From positions 1,843,927-1,907,926 of the forward strand of contig NZ_JACVQC010000001.1 of the NCBI RefSeq assembly GCF_018881505.1: 64,000 bases of DNA, read 5' to 3'. Source of the stretch: Polynucleobacter sp. UK-Mo-2m-Kol15. Lineage in GTDB: Bacteria > Pseudomonadota > Gammaproteobacteria > Burkholderiales > Burkholderiaceae. Of this stretch, positions 23,423-32,720 are shown piece after piece. Within the stretch, counting starts at the first letter, position 1. Every line of letters starts with the position of its first letter. Below the pieces are notes generated by a model. The model did no database searches and was not told where the DNA came from. It saw only the letters and a list, made by a program, of their open reading frames with translations. A program made the translations under genes and the position numbers.

Positions 23423-25354
23423 TTAGTTAAAGCTTGCAGACAATCCAATCGAACCCCATGTGCCTGGCATTGGGTATCCTTGGCGATAGCTGTACTGTTG
23501 GTTAAAGATGTTTTCAACCATTACAAAGACTTCACCCTTTTTACCTAGCTCTGGGATTGGGTATGACACGCGGGCGTTTGCAACGGTGAAACCATTAACC
23601 TGAGTTGTGTTAGTTGATCCAGTATTTCTGCTTAAACTCTGCGAATAAAAGGAAGATTGATACTGCGCATCAACAGACAACCGGAATTGCCCAAGATAAC
23701 CAGTAACTGCGGCATTGAATGCATTTTGCGGTACATACGGCAAATTCATAACGCTGTTGTTATTTAAATATGTCCATCCGCCGAAGATAGTCAACTCTGG
23801 AATGATTTCTCTTTGGGCTGAGAGCTCAACACCCTGCATGGTGTATTGGCCATAACTAACCCAAGAGGCATTTGGCCAATTTTCAGTAAAGGTATACCGA
23901 TTTTTAACCGTGTCTTGGAAGAGGCTTGTATCAACCCTAGTTTTCTTATCGATCATGAATTTCCCACCAACTTCCATATGACTCATTTCTTCGGCGGATA
24001 AACTTTTCCAGGACTGGTTAAAGTTTGCAGCCATAGATGCTTGTAATGCTGGGCCTTCCATCCCGGGATAGTTAATACCCTGTGAGGCGTTAAAGAAAAT
24101 TGTAGCGACATCAGAAACTAGAGAAATTCCTCCATAAGGAGCAGTTTTTGAAGCGTATTGATTGTTTTGGTAGTTACGCACACCTGCAGACGGAATTAAT
24201 GACCACTTTTCGTTAAGCATAATATTTTGACTTAAGCCCATATATGGGGAAGTTAATTTATATGTCGGCAAAGTTGTTTTGGTAGTTGTACCCAGACCAC
24301 CGCCCCAAGCCAATGGCGTACTAGTTACGCTACCTGACGAGGAATCATAGTCGAGACCAAGTAATAAATTTCCTCCTTGCCAAGTTGTAATTGACTCCTT
24401 CCAGCGCAAGCCCTGCATTGAGAAATTGTTGTAACTATTACCCCAACCGCCTGTTTGCATATCATTATTCAAATTTCCATTTCCAGTGTTTGAATAAATA
24501 CGAAACTCACCTTCAACTGCATCGTAATTGTGTTTTGCAAAAGCCGTCACCATTTGGGCGCCACTATCATATGTCGGCGCAATGGCTGGGGCAGCTAGAG
24601 TATTATTTCCAGGATCCTTAGCGGTGTTGTTGATAGCCATTCCGCTGATGCCGACCTTCCAGTTTTGATCGATCTTAAATCCAGCGGAGCCCATAATGTT
24701 GGCCAACTGCCCACTACCATTTGCCCTTGCGCCATTGGATTTAGAAAATCCTTGTGCAAGTGAGAAATCAACGTCATTACTGCGACCGGCCAAATCCACC
24801 TGCTCAATGACTGTGTTGTAAGAGCCATAGGAAACTCGTGCATTACCGGATACGCCGTTGCTCGGTCCAGCAGTCTTTGTATTTAGGTTAATAGAAGCAA
24901 AGTTATTTCCATTAATTTGAGGCTGCGGGCTCTTGTAAATGGTGATATCTTTCATGCCATTAACTGGCAACAAATCCAATAGTGCATGCCCCCAAACTGG
25001 CATATACATTGGTACGTTATCAATGTAAGTCTTAATCTCGCTACCTGGGCGACTCAAACCCATGCCGCGAATAAATACTGACCCCCCCTGATCACCGCCA
25101 AAAGATCCTACCGGGTTGTAACGAGTAATTTGAGTTCCTGGCGTGTTACGCAAAGCTGAAGATAAATCTGCAGCATGCAAGTCGCGAATCGTTTCGTCGG
25201 TAATCACAGCAGAGGTGCTCGAAAATCGGTCGATCTCAATCTCTGCTACGTCTGGCTTAGCTGTAACGATTACATTTGGCAAGCTTTGCGCATAAACATT
25301 GCCAGCCACGATGAGTGAAGCGGCAAGTGCTAATTTTGTTTTATATAGTTTCAT
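23423..25354 (-). CDS. TonB-dependent outer-membrane receptor, probably for copper
   Basis: The protein has 643 residues. A signal peptide ends at NVYAQ. The plug domain (about 35-160) contains SSALRNTPGTQITRYNP and the typical VFIRGMG element, and a 22-strand-type barrel fills the rest and ends in a phenylalanine-containing strand. Such receptors import scarce metal complexes using energy from TonB-ExbBD, which is not in this window. The substrate is inferred from the neighbours: a copper-uptake-associated protein and DUF2946 protein upstream and a PCu(A)C chaperone downstream. GAGGTTAAGAA precedes the ATG. Iron chelates or other metals remain possible. Confidence 0.92.
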   Translation of the reverse strand: MKLYKTKLALAASLIVAGNVYAQSLPNVIVTAKPDVAEIEIDRFSSTSAVITDETIRDLHAADLSSALRNTPGTQITRYNPVGSFGGDQGGSVFIRGMGLSRPGSEIKTYIDNVPMYMPVWGHALLDLLPVNGMKDITIYKSPQPQINGNNFASINLNTKTAGPSNGVSGNARVSYGSYNTVIEQVDLAGRSNDVDFSLAQGFSKSNGARANGSGQLANIMGSAGFKIDQNWKVGISGMAINNTAKDPGNNTLAAPAIAPTYDSGAQMVTAFAKHNYDAVEGEFRIYSNTGNGNLNNDMQTGGWGNSYNNFSMQGLRWKESITTWQGGNLLLGLDYDSSSGSVTSTPLAWGGGLGTTTKTTLPTYKLTSPYMGLSQNIMLNEKWSLIPSAGVRNYQNNQYASKTAPYGGISLVSDVATIFFNASQGINYPGMEGPALQASMAANFNQSWKSLSAEEMSHMEVGGKFMIDKKTRVDTSLFQDTVKNRYTFTENWPNASWVSYGQYTMQGVELSAQREIIPELTIFGGWTYLNNNSVMNLPYVPQNAFNAAVTGYLGQFRLSVDAQYQSSFYSQSLSRNTGSTNTTQVNGFTVANARVSYPIPELGKKGEVFVMVENIFNQQYSYRQGYPMPGTWGSIGLSASFN

Positions 25355-25368
25355 TTCTTAACCTCGAG

Positions 25369-25851
25369 TTAATGTTTTGAATCAGATCCATGCTGCATGC
25401 CTTGACCCATAGTCACGACACCATCAAATGAATCCAGTTGTTTAATTTTTTGTGGGGGTAGCGATGATTCTGCGGTCTTCAGCTTTGCTGTGATGTTACT
25501 GGCAATCCCTTTGGAAATGCCGGCCGCTGCAATAGCACTAGGATCTTTAAATCCAGCGCCACCACAAGCAATGATTTCCCAATCAGCATGCTTTCTTCTG
25601 AGAAGCGCCCGGCCACCTTTTTGACCCTGAGTCCAATCCGCAATGGCAACTTTCCCCTCAATGACGATCGGGTTGGTTTGCACCTTCAGATTGGGCTGAT
25701 CAAACGTCTTTGAAATCAACGCTTTGATCCTCTCCTGAGACTCTGCCTCAGTCTGTGGATGAGCAATAGCATTAGAAGCTACGCAAATAGCCGTAAATAT
25801 GAATAATGAAATCTGCCTTAAAGAAGGCCAATTCATTTGAATAGAAAACAT
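25369..25851 (-). CDS. Copper-uptake-associated periplasmic protein
   Basis: The protein has 160 residues from the ATG at 25851, which has GGAG 6 bp upstream; a GTG four codons earlier is less likely. The signal peptide ends at NAIAHP. The core IVIEGKVAIADWTQGQKGGRALLRRK followed by WEIIACGGAGFK matches, from memory, a family named for association with TonB-linked copper uptake, with a conserved cysteine in the ACGG segment. The C-terminus carries Met and His (MGQGMQHGSDSKH) that could bind metal. It starts the segment just before the receptor gene (14-bp gap). The molecular function is not established. Confidence 0.75.
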   Translation of the reverse strand: MFSIQMNWPSLRQISLFIFTAICVASNAIAHPQTEAESQERIKALISKTFDQPNLKVQTNPIVIEGKVAIADWTQGQKGGRALLRRKHADWEIIACGGAGFKDPSAIAAAGISKGIASNITAKLKTAESSLPPQKIKQLDSFDGVVTMGQGMQHGSDSKH

Positions 25852-25920
25852 ATACTTCTCCACACAACATCACGGCAACTTGGTTGCCAACTACATAGCA
25901 AGGCTATGCCCTAAAAAGAT

Positions 25921-26292
25921 TTAGGCTTGTTTAGGAGGTGCTGCTGAAGGAGGTGTTACCCAAACAGCGAGTGGCTTGGGTGATTGATAGAAAAGCTGTG
26001 GCAGCAAAGCAAGTGTTTGCGGCGCCTGGAAAGTGAGATTGGTATTGAATGCCGGCGTGATGACTGTATGAGCAATGCAATACGGGCAAGGCTGCACTTC
26101 TGCGAGATCTGCTTGATCTTCACTTTGCACATTAATCTGCGACTTCGTCCCATCTGCCGCACAAATCTCCATAGCAAAACCTTGACCATGCTTCGCTAGC
26201 GATACTGCTTGAGAGACTGCTGGCGCAAGCGCACTCATTGCGATTGCAAGGGCGGCAATCCAGTGAATGAGGCGGTTTTTGCGGAAATTCAT
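25921..26292 (-). CDS. DUF2946 family protein
   Basis: The protein has 123 residues. An N-terminal hydrophobic helix (about 10-30) is followed by ICAADG, the conserved CPYC followed by IAH (about 69-75), and a Pro-rich C-terminus. The Cys-x2-Cys plus histidine in a short exported or anchored protein matches DUF2946, which is often found beside TonB receptors and copper-handling genes. A metal-binding role is plausible. It lies 69 bp upstream of the copper-uptake-associated gene, probably in the same transcript. Confidence 0.8.
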   Translation of the reverse strand: MNFRKNRLIHWIAALAIAMSALAPAVSQAVSLAKHGQGFAMEICAADGTKSQINVQSEDQADLAEVQPCPYCIAHTVITPAFNTNLTFQAPQTLALLPQLFYQSPKPLAVWVTPPSAAPPKQA

Positions 26293-26375
26293 GATGGATT
26301 GATTTTATCGGATTTTTCGCAGGAATAGAAAAAGGGGCTTGCGCCCCCTTTCCTTTGCTGATTTGGCTGTTTAGC

Positions 26376-27875
26376 TTAAGCTGCAACAGCCTTTTTCTTG
26401 CCAATGAACTTGCTAATCAATGGCCAGAACAGCAATAACAATGCAAACGCTGTAATGCCGCCTACCAAGTAGTTAGAGAAGAAAATATCTAAGCTTCCCT
26501 GTGAGAACAACATGGACTGGCGGAAGGAATCTTCTGCACGGTCGCCCAATACCAAAGCCAAGACCATTGGTGCCATTGGGTAATCGAGTTTTTTGAAGAG
26601 ATAGCCTAGAACACCGAAACCTACCATCAACCAAACGTCGAACATCGCATTGTGGACGGTATAAGCACCTACCGCACAAATCACAATAATGACTGGCGCA
26701 ATGATTGAGAAAGGAATTCTCAAGATAGAAGCAAACAGTGGTACGCAAGTTAATACAACAAACAAGCCTGCCAAGTTACCCAAGTACATACTAGCAATCA
26801 AGCCCCAAACAAAGTCTGGCTTCTCTACGAAGAGTAATGGGCCAGGTTGTAAGCCCCAGATCAACAAGCCACCGAGCAATACCGCTGCTGTTGGTGAACC
26901 TGGGATACCGAGGGACAGCATTGGCAGAAGCGCCGCAGTACCAGCAGCGTGAGCCGCTGTTTCTGGAGCAACAATACCTTCCATTTTTCCAGTACCAAAC
27001 TTATCGCCTTCTTTGGATACCCGCTTAGCAACACCATACGCCATAAAGGAAGCTGGAGTAGCTCCGCCTGGAGTAATACCCATCCAGCAACCGATCAAGC
27101 AGCTACGTAATGAAGTAGCCCAGTACTTAGGCAATTGCTTCCAAGTTTCCCAAACTACCTTAGCGCGAATCTTGGCGGCCGCACCTTTAAACGCAAGGCC
27201 CTCTTCCATTGATAGCAGGATCTCACCAATACCAAATAAACCGATCACAGCAATCAAGAAGTCAAAGCCACGCATCAACTCTGGATTACCAAAAGTGAGG
27301 CGCAATTGACCTGTAACAGTATCCATGCCTACTGTTGCCAAGGCAAACCCGAGCATCATGGCAGAAATAGTTTTAAACGGCGACCCCTTATTCATACCCA
27401 CAAAACTACAGAAGGTGAGTAAGTAAACCGAGAAGAATTCGGGTGGGCCAAATTGCAAGGCAAACTTAGCAACCAGTGGAGCCAAGAAGGTAATCATCAC
27501 GATTGCAAAGAACGCACCGATAAATGAGGAGGTAAATGCTGCAGTTAAAGCCTCACCTGCTTTGCCATTCCGCGCCATTGGATAGCCATCAAAGGTTGTT
27601 GCAACCGACCACGGCTCACCTGGAATATTAAAGAGAATGGATGTAATCGCTCCACCAAATAATGCACCCCAATAAATGCAAGAGAGCATGATGATGGCTG
27701 ATGTTGGAGGCATTGTGAAAGTCAATGGCAACAGAATCGCAATACCATTTGCACCACCAAGTCCTGGCAATACACCAATGATCACGCCAAGTGTGACACC
27801 AACCAACATTAACAATAAGTTAAAGGGTGTCATTGCAACGGCAAAGCCGCTGAATAGAGCGTTAATTTCTTCCAA
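26376..27875 (-). CDS. tctA: Tripartite tricarboxylate transporter, large membrane subunit TctA
   Basis: The protein has 499 residues with about 11-12 hydrophobic helices. The two family repeats are visible as GVLPGLGGANGIAILLPLTF near the N-terminus and GITPGGATPASFMAYG near residue 265. The start is a TTG, and AAAGGAG nine bases upstream is the best ribosome site in the region. The protein forms the main transmembrane channel for secondary uptake of carboxylates captured by a periplasmic Bug protein. It is the last gene of tctC-tctB-tctA. The substrate is unknown. Confidence 0.95.
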   Translation of the reverse strand: MEEINALFSGFAVAMTPFNLLLMLVGVTLGVIIGVLPGLGGANGIAILLPLTFTMPPTSAIIMLSCIYWGALFGGAITSILFNIPGEPWSVATTFDGYPMARNGKAGEALTAAFTSSFIGAFFAIVMITFLAPLVAKFALQFGPPEFFSVYLLTFCSFVGMNKGSPFKTISAMMLGFALATVGMDTVTGQLRLTFGNPELMRGFDFLIAVIGLFGIGEILLSMEEGLAFKGAAAKIRAKVVWETWKQLPKYWATSLRSCLIGCWMGITPGGATPASFMAYGVAKRVSKEGDKFGTGKMEGIVAPETAAHAAGTAALLPMLSLGIPGSPTAAVLLGGLLIWGLQPGPLLFVEKPDFVWGLIASMYLGNLAGLFVVLTCVPLFASILRIPFSIIAPVIIVICAVGAYTVHNAMFDVWLMVGFGVLGYLFKKLDYPMAPMVLALVLGDRAEDSFRQSMLFSQGSLDIFFSNYLVGGITAFALLLLFWPLISKFIGKKKAVAA

Positions 27876-27914
27876 CTTGTACTCCTTTTATTCTAATTTT
27901 TTTAATTGTATTTT

Positions 27915-28442
27915 TTAGATCACACCAACAAACTCGAGCGGATTAAACCATGAGCCATGCGGCAATGGAACTTGGAACCAGAACTCGAACATGAGGTAAA
28001 GCGCTATGGTCACCCCAACTGATACCGCAATGGCTTTCCAAACGGCATACTTTCCTAACCACACCATAAAGATAGCAATGTAGAGAGCTGAAGCGACATA
28101 AATACCAATTAATTGCACGCCCAGCACAAAAATAATCGCCGGTATCAACACGGCCATCACCTGCTTTAAGGGCTCACGATCAACAAATGACTCTGTTTCC
28201 TTATTCTTATTGGTAATGACAGCCTGGAAAAGAGTGACTGAGCTTGAAATTAAAATAATTAAGCTAATGTAGAAAGGGAAATACCCTGCTTCCGGGCCAT
28301 CAGCGCCCCAACTGGCACCAAGCTTAAGGCTTCCAATCATCACTGTGATGCCAAACGCAAGGAACAAGATAGCGGTAATGATATCGACGGTTCTAACGCT
28401 GATCGCTGAATCTTGATTTGTATTATTTGTATGTTCAGACAT
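27915..28442 (-). CDS. tctB: Tripartite tricarboxylate transporter, small membrane subunit TctB
   Basis: The protein has 175 residues with four hydrophobic helices (about 20-42, 52-75, 95-125 and 135-160) and a soluble acidic N-terminus. Size, topology and position before tctA identify it as TctB, which stabilises the large subunit. The region before its ATG is A/T-rich with no clear Shine-Dalgarno, and a terminator stands between it and tctC, so expression is likely lower than that of the binding protein. Confidence 0.92.
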   Translation of the reverse strand: MSEHTNNTNQDSAISVRTVDIITAILFLAFGITVMIGSLKLGASWGADGPEAGYFPFYISLIILISSSVTLFQAVITNKNKETESFVDREPLKQVMAVLIPAIIFVLGVQLIGIYVASALYIAIFMVWLGKYAVWKAIAVSVGVTIALYLMFEFWFQVPLPHGSWFNPLEFVGVI

Positions 28443-28481
28443 TTTTATATTTTTTTATAAAGTTAATTGATACATTTACTC

Positions 28482-28513
28482 AAAAAATAGGACCCCAGCA
28501 TGAGGGGTCCTAT
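28482..28513 (-). terminator. Terminator/attenuator between tctC and tctB
   Basis: Perfect 10-bp arms ATAGGACCCC (28487-28496) and GGGGTCCTAT (28504-28513) enclose a 7-nt loop and, on the minus strand, are followed by six T. This lies 16 bp after the tctC stop and upstream of tctB. It should stop most transcripts after tctC and let some read through. Confidence 0.88.
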
Positions 28514-28528
28514 CTTGTTTTACTAGGA

Positions 28529-29533
28529 TTACTTAGCTAAGAAACCAGCTTCAGTCATTAATTGCTTATGTAACACTTCATTCAATGTCAACCAGTTATT
28601 AAATTCTTTACCGGTCATGAATGTTTGATTGAATGCACCATCAGCCATGAACTTTTTCCACTCTGCTGTCTCGCGTACTTTTTTGAACACATTGATGTAG
28701 TAATCAACCTGTTCTTGAGTCACACCAGGAGCCATGAAGATACCGCGCAACATGACGTAGTCAGTAGGTACGCCAACTTCTTTACAGGTTGGAACATCAT
28801 TCCAAGATTGTGTTGGAGTGATCTTTTCTTTGTAAGGCATACGTGTATCGTCAAATACGCACTGTGCACGTAACTTACCAGCGCGCCACTGAGCAACTGC
28901 CTCAATTGGATTATTCACAGTGGAATCCACGTGGTTACCAACGAGTTGCACCGCTACATCGCCTCCCCCTTTAAATGGGATGTAAGTAAACTTGGTGCCA
29001 GTGGCTTTTTCAAGCGCAACAGTGATAATTTGGTCTTCTGATTTAGAGCCAGTACCACCCATTTTGAATTTACCTGGGCCAGCTGCTTTAGCGGCATCGA
29101 TATATTCTTTTGGTGTCTTGTATGGCTTATCAGTATTAGTCCACAAAACAAACTGATCAAGAGCCAACATGGCTACTGGAGTAATGTCTTTCCAGTTGAA
29201 TGGCACACCAGTTGCCAATGGGGTTGTAAACAAGTTAGATAGCGTAATCACGATCTTATTAGGATCGCCCTTAGCTTCTTTCATTGCCAAGAAGCCTTCA
29301 GCTCCTGCACCAGCACCCTTATTAACAGGAATGACTGCCTGCTTCATAAGGTTATTTTTTGTGATGATGCCTTGGATCATACGAGCCATTTGGTCAGCAC
29401 CACCGCCAGGACCGGCAGGAATAATGAACTCAACTGGCTTAGTTGGCTCCCAAGCAGCAAAAGCAGGTGAAACACCGGCAGCACCGAGGGCCAATGCGGT
29501 GGAAATCAATGCCCCTTTTAACTTCATCTTCAT
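28529..29533 (-). CDS. tctC: Tripartite tricarboxylate transporter substrate-binding protein (Bug/TctC)
   Basis: The protein has 334 residues. The signal peptide ends at SPAFAAW. The mature part begins with EFIIPAGPGGGADQMARMIQ, the Bug-family ligand-entry loop. Later segments (KFKMGGTGSKSEDQ and FTYIPFKGGGDVAVQLVGNH) form the two lobes that clamp the ligand. Bug proteins bind carboxylates such as citrate, succinate, glutamate or aromatic acids in the periplasm and hand them to TctAB. A strong AGGAGG precedes the ATG. It is first in the operon and separated from tctB by a terminator. Confidence 0.95.
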   Translation of the reverse strand: MKMKLKGALISTALALGAAGVSPAFAAWEPTKPVEFIIPAGPGGGADQMARMIQGIITKNNLMKQAVIPVNKGAGAGAEGFLAMKEAKGDPNKIVITLSNLFTTPLATGVPFNWKDITPVAMLALDQFVLWTNTDKPYKTPKEYIDAAKAAGPGKFKMGGTGSKSEDQIITVALEKATGTKFTYIPFKGGGDVAVQLVGNHVDSTVNNPIEAVAQWRAGKLRAQCVFDDTRMPYKEKITPTQSWNDVPTCKEVGVPTDYVMLRGIFMAPGVTQEQVDYYINVFKKVRETAEWKKFMADGAFNQTFMTGKEFNNWLTLNEVLHKQLMTEAGFLAK

Positions 29534-29694
29534 GAACGCTCCTCCTATAAATGTTCAATACCAATATTACTTTGGCTTCTCTTGGTTGTGCATGGATTTT
29601 TATCCAAATCAGAGCACGATTACTTGATTACCATCAATAAATACCAAATGGCTTATTAGGGGTAACCCTAGAAAGTATTTTGTAGGAAAAATTT

Positions 29695-30171
29695 CTAACG
29701 GAAGCGATCTAAAAGCTTCTTGCTGACTTTATCTAGCTGGGCGGAGTCTTTGATCAAAAATTGGAGGCCATTGGAGTCGGCAATAAGCAGGATATTGCCA
29801 GCAATTCTTCGAATATCCTCCTCCCCTTTTAGGCGAATTCTGGTGGGGCCACGGTCGGTCTCTATATCCCAAATGCTCGGGGTAGCAAAAGTAGAGACCT
29901 TAGTAATTTTCTCAATCACGGGCATAAATTCACGGGCAGCCAACTCTTCTTCAATCAAGACTAACTCGCCTTCCGGAATGGCAGCAATACTGTCGAACCA
30001 ACACAACTCCTTACCCGACTGGTCCATGATGGAGATTCCAGCACCAGGCTCGGTGATCGGGAAGGCTCTGACTGGATAGACCCCAACATGGTGAGTTCCG
30101 CCCTCATCTATGAAGACTAGGCGACCAAGAGCATCGCGCTCTAGCGCAGACTGCTTGTGATAATGGCTCAT
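29695..30171 (-). CDS. DUF1854 protein of the cyanophycin locus
   Basis: The protein has 158 residues with no signal or membrane segment. The central part (about 20-150) has the DUF1854 pattern with RLVFIDEGGTHHVGVYPVRAFP, EEELAAREFMPVI and a closing ILLIADSNGLQFLIKD. Its ATG overlaps the stop of the ABC transporter gene as ATGA, so the two are translationally coupled. Database naming links this family to cyanophycin-synthetase loci, as here. The biochemical role is unknown; a soluble partner of the ABC protein is the simplest inference. Confidence 0.85.
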   Translation of the reverse strand: MSHYHKQSALERDALGRLVFIDEGGTHHVGVYPVRAFPITEPGAGISIMDQSGKELCWFDSIAAIPEGELVLIEEELAAREFMPVIEKITKVSTFATPSIWDIETDRGPTRIRLKGEEDIRRIAGNILLIADSNGLQFLIKDSAQLDKVSKKLLDRFR

Positions 30172-32510
30172 ACCCCGCCCCCAGTTTCTTTGGCGATCAT
30201 TTGTAAGCCCTCTTTTTCACGCAAGCCCTCATCAATGCTTTCGCCAATAGCGCCGCCTTCAACCAATTCTGCTGCGTGACGAAGTTGCGCTTGATACAGC
30301 GCGTAATATGCGCCCTGAGCATCCATGAGCTCGTCATGGGAACCAATCTCCACAATCTCGCCTTTATCAAGCACAACCAAACGATCTGCCTTTCTTAAAG
30401 TGGAGAGTCGATGGGCAATCGCGATCGTTGTGCGTCCCTTAACTAGGTTATCCAAAGCACGCTGAATTTCTTTTTCAGTTGTGGTGTCTACAGATGATGT
30501 AGCTTCATCCAAAATCAAAATACTTGGGTTAATCAATAATGCGCGTGCAATAGAGATACGCTGACGTTCACCACCCGAAAGAGATTGGCCACGCTCACCA
30601 ACTAATGAGTCATAGCCAAGGGGGAGGCGAAGAATAAATTCATGAGCATGCGCAGCACGTGCAGCTTCAATAATTTCTTCACGAGTTGCCTCCGGTTTTC
30701 CGTAAGCAATATTTTCAGCTATTGTTCCAAAAAATAAAAATGGCTCCTGAAGAACTAAACCAATGCGCTTACGGTAGTCAGCAATTCGGATACTACGAAT
30801 ATCGCGTCCATCCAATGTAATAGAGCCAGCACTCACATCGTAGAAACGGCAAATCAAGTTCACGAGAGTACTCTTGCCAGAGCCACTGTGTCCAACTAGG
30901 CCAATCATCTCACCAGGAGCAATATCCAGATCAATGCCTTTAGAGACGGCACGATTGCCATAGCGGAAACCCACGCCCCGTAGAGAAATTCGGCCCCGAG
31001 TATCACCTAAAGGCGCCGGGTTGATGGGCTCGGGAACACTGGAGACATGATCCAAGATATCAAAAATACGCTTAGCGCCAGCAGCGGCTTTTTGCGTATG
31101 CGAAACGATGCGACTCATTGAATCAAGTCGAATATAGAACCGTCCAATGTAGGCAAGGAATGCGATGAGCACGCCAACAGTCACCTTTTGATGTGCCACC
31201 TGCCAAATACCAAAACCCCATACCACCAAGAGACCCGTCTCGGTTAAGAGGGTGACTGTTGGAGAAAATAATCCCCATACACGATTGACGCGATCATTAA
31301 TTTGTAAGTTGTGTTTATTGGAATCAACAAAACGTTTCAGCTCGCGATCTTCCTGAGCAAATGCTTTGACTACCCGAATACCCGGAATCGTGTCAGCCAA
31401 GATATTGGTTACTTCAGACCAAACACGGTCAATCTTTTCAAAACCAAAGCGGAGCTTGTCTCGAACTACATGAATCATCCACACGATAAATGGCAATGGC
31501 GCCAAAGTGACCAAGGCAAGCAAAGGATCAATTGACACCAAAATTGCTGCCGTCATGGTGATCATGATGACATCGGTCGCAAAGTCTAAAGCGTAGAGCG
31601 ATAGAAATACACAAATTCGGTCACTCTCAGCTCCGATACGCGCAATTAAGTCACCCGTTCTTTTACCGCCGAAGTACTCTAAAGACAGCTTCAGTAAATG
31701 CTCAAAAGTCGTATTACGTAGATCAGCGCCGATACGTTCACTCACTAATGCAAGTGAATAGGTTTTCCACCAACCGAGGCCCCAAGCAACAATTGCGGCA
31801 GCTAAAAGAGCTAGCAAATATTTAGTCGCTAAATCAAAATCAATTGGATTACCCTTTTCATAGGGAATCAATACGTGATCCATTAAAGGCATGGTCAAAT
31901 ACGGTGGAATGAGCGTCGCACCGGTTGAGAGCAAAGTCAGAACAAATCCTAGTAATAGCTCTTTCTTATAGGGGCGCGCAAAACGCCACAACTTCAATAG
32001 GATCCAAGTTGATGGAGGTGCATCCTCCTCTGGATCGCATATCGGACAAGCATCTGAATTAGCAGGCTTGGGGCTCAAACAAACTGGGCACACCTGCTTA
32101 TCGTATTCGGAAACCTCGGGCTCTTGAGTGGCTAGATCGCCCTGCATTAACTGCCTAAAGCTGCTCTGTAGGCGCAATACCTGAGGATTAACAGCCAAGG
32201 TGAAATGCCAAAGGCGCAAGAGACTGGTCTCAGACTCCAGCTTCAGGTGTCCAACTCCAGCATGATCTCCATGCAAAAGATGCGCCCCAGAGCTAATGGG
32301 CCAGAATTCTGAGTGGGTGCCATCAGCCCAAAAAAGTCCCGCAGGAATCAAGCAAAGCAGACTTTTTTCAAAGCGCATTTCTCCATCAAGATCGAGCTCA
32401 ACCCAGGCCAGTATTGAGCTCAGGTCTTTTACTGGGGATTGAGGAGCCTCTAAAACGCTAGCCCAATGACTTGGTGAAAGGGGTGTGGATGGAGAAATAT
32501 CTGGCTTCAT
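30168..32510 (-). CDS. ABC exporter with extra N-terminal region, cyanophycin-associated
   Basis: The protein has 780 residues, about 180 longer than a normal fused exporter. Residues 1-125 form a soluble region rich in beta-type patterns. Residues 141-158 hold a four-cysteine knuckle (Cys141, 144, 155, 158) that could bind zinc. Residues 180-490 contain the six-helix transmembrane domain. The ATPase domain has Walker A GHSGSGKST, signature LSGGERQRIS, Walker B ILILDEATSSVD and switch His. It should work as a homodimer. It is coupled to DUF1854 and divergent from the two cyanophycin synthetases, so it probably serves the same pathway, but the transported substrate is unknown. Confidence 0.92.
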   Translation of the reverse strand: MKPDISPSTPLSPSHWASVLEAPQSPVKDLSSILAWVELDLDGEMRFEKSLLCLIPAGLFWADGTHSEFWPISSGAHLLHGDHAGVGHLKLESETSLLRLWHFTLAVNPQVLRLQSSFRQLMQGDLATQEPEVSEYDKQVCPVCLSPKPANSDACPICDPEEDAPPSTWILLKLWRFARPYKKELLLGFVLTLLSTGATLIPPYLTMPLMDHVLIPYEKGNPIDFDLATKYLLALLAAAIVAWGLGWWKTYSLALVSERIGADLRNTTFEHLLKLSLEYFGGKRTGDLIARIGAESDRICVFLSLYALDFATDVIMITMTAAILVSIDPLLALVTLAPLPFIVWMIHVVRDKLRFGFEKIDRVWSEVTNILADTIPGIRVVKAFAQEDRELKRFVDSNKHNLQINDRVNRVWGLFSPTVTLLTETGLLVVWGFGIWQVAHQKVTVGVLIAFLAYIGRFYIRLDSMSRIVSHTQKAAAGAKRIFDILDHVSSVPEPINPAPLGDTRGRISLRGVGFRYGNRAVSKGIDLDIAPGEMIGLVGHSGSGKSTLVNLICRFYDVSAGSITLDGRDIRSIRIADYRKRIGLVLQEPFLFFGTIAENIAYGKPEATREEIIEAARAAHAHEFILRLPLGYDSLVGERGQSLSGGERQRISIARALLINPSILILDEATSSVDTTTEKEIQRALDNLVKGRTTIAIAHRLSTLRKADRLVVLDKGEIVEIGSHDELMDAQGAYYALYQAQLRHAAELVEGGAIGESIDEGLREKEGLQMIAKETGGGV

Positions 32511-32720
32511 TCGTCCTAAAAGTATAGTGGAGCTAGATTCTTTAGATTTATTAACTATGTCAACTTTAGTGGGCTGAAAACCGTTAAATTACAAAACTAG
32601 GCTTTTTTATGCATTTTTGCTAATTTTGTGGATTTTCAATAATTATTAGAACTAGAGAGACAGTCCGAAACGTCCCCGCCCTCACTTCTTTAAGCGGCGC
32701 CGGCACTCCCCACACCACAT

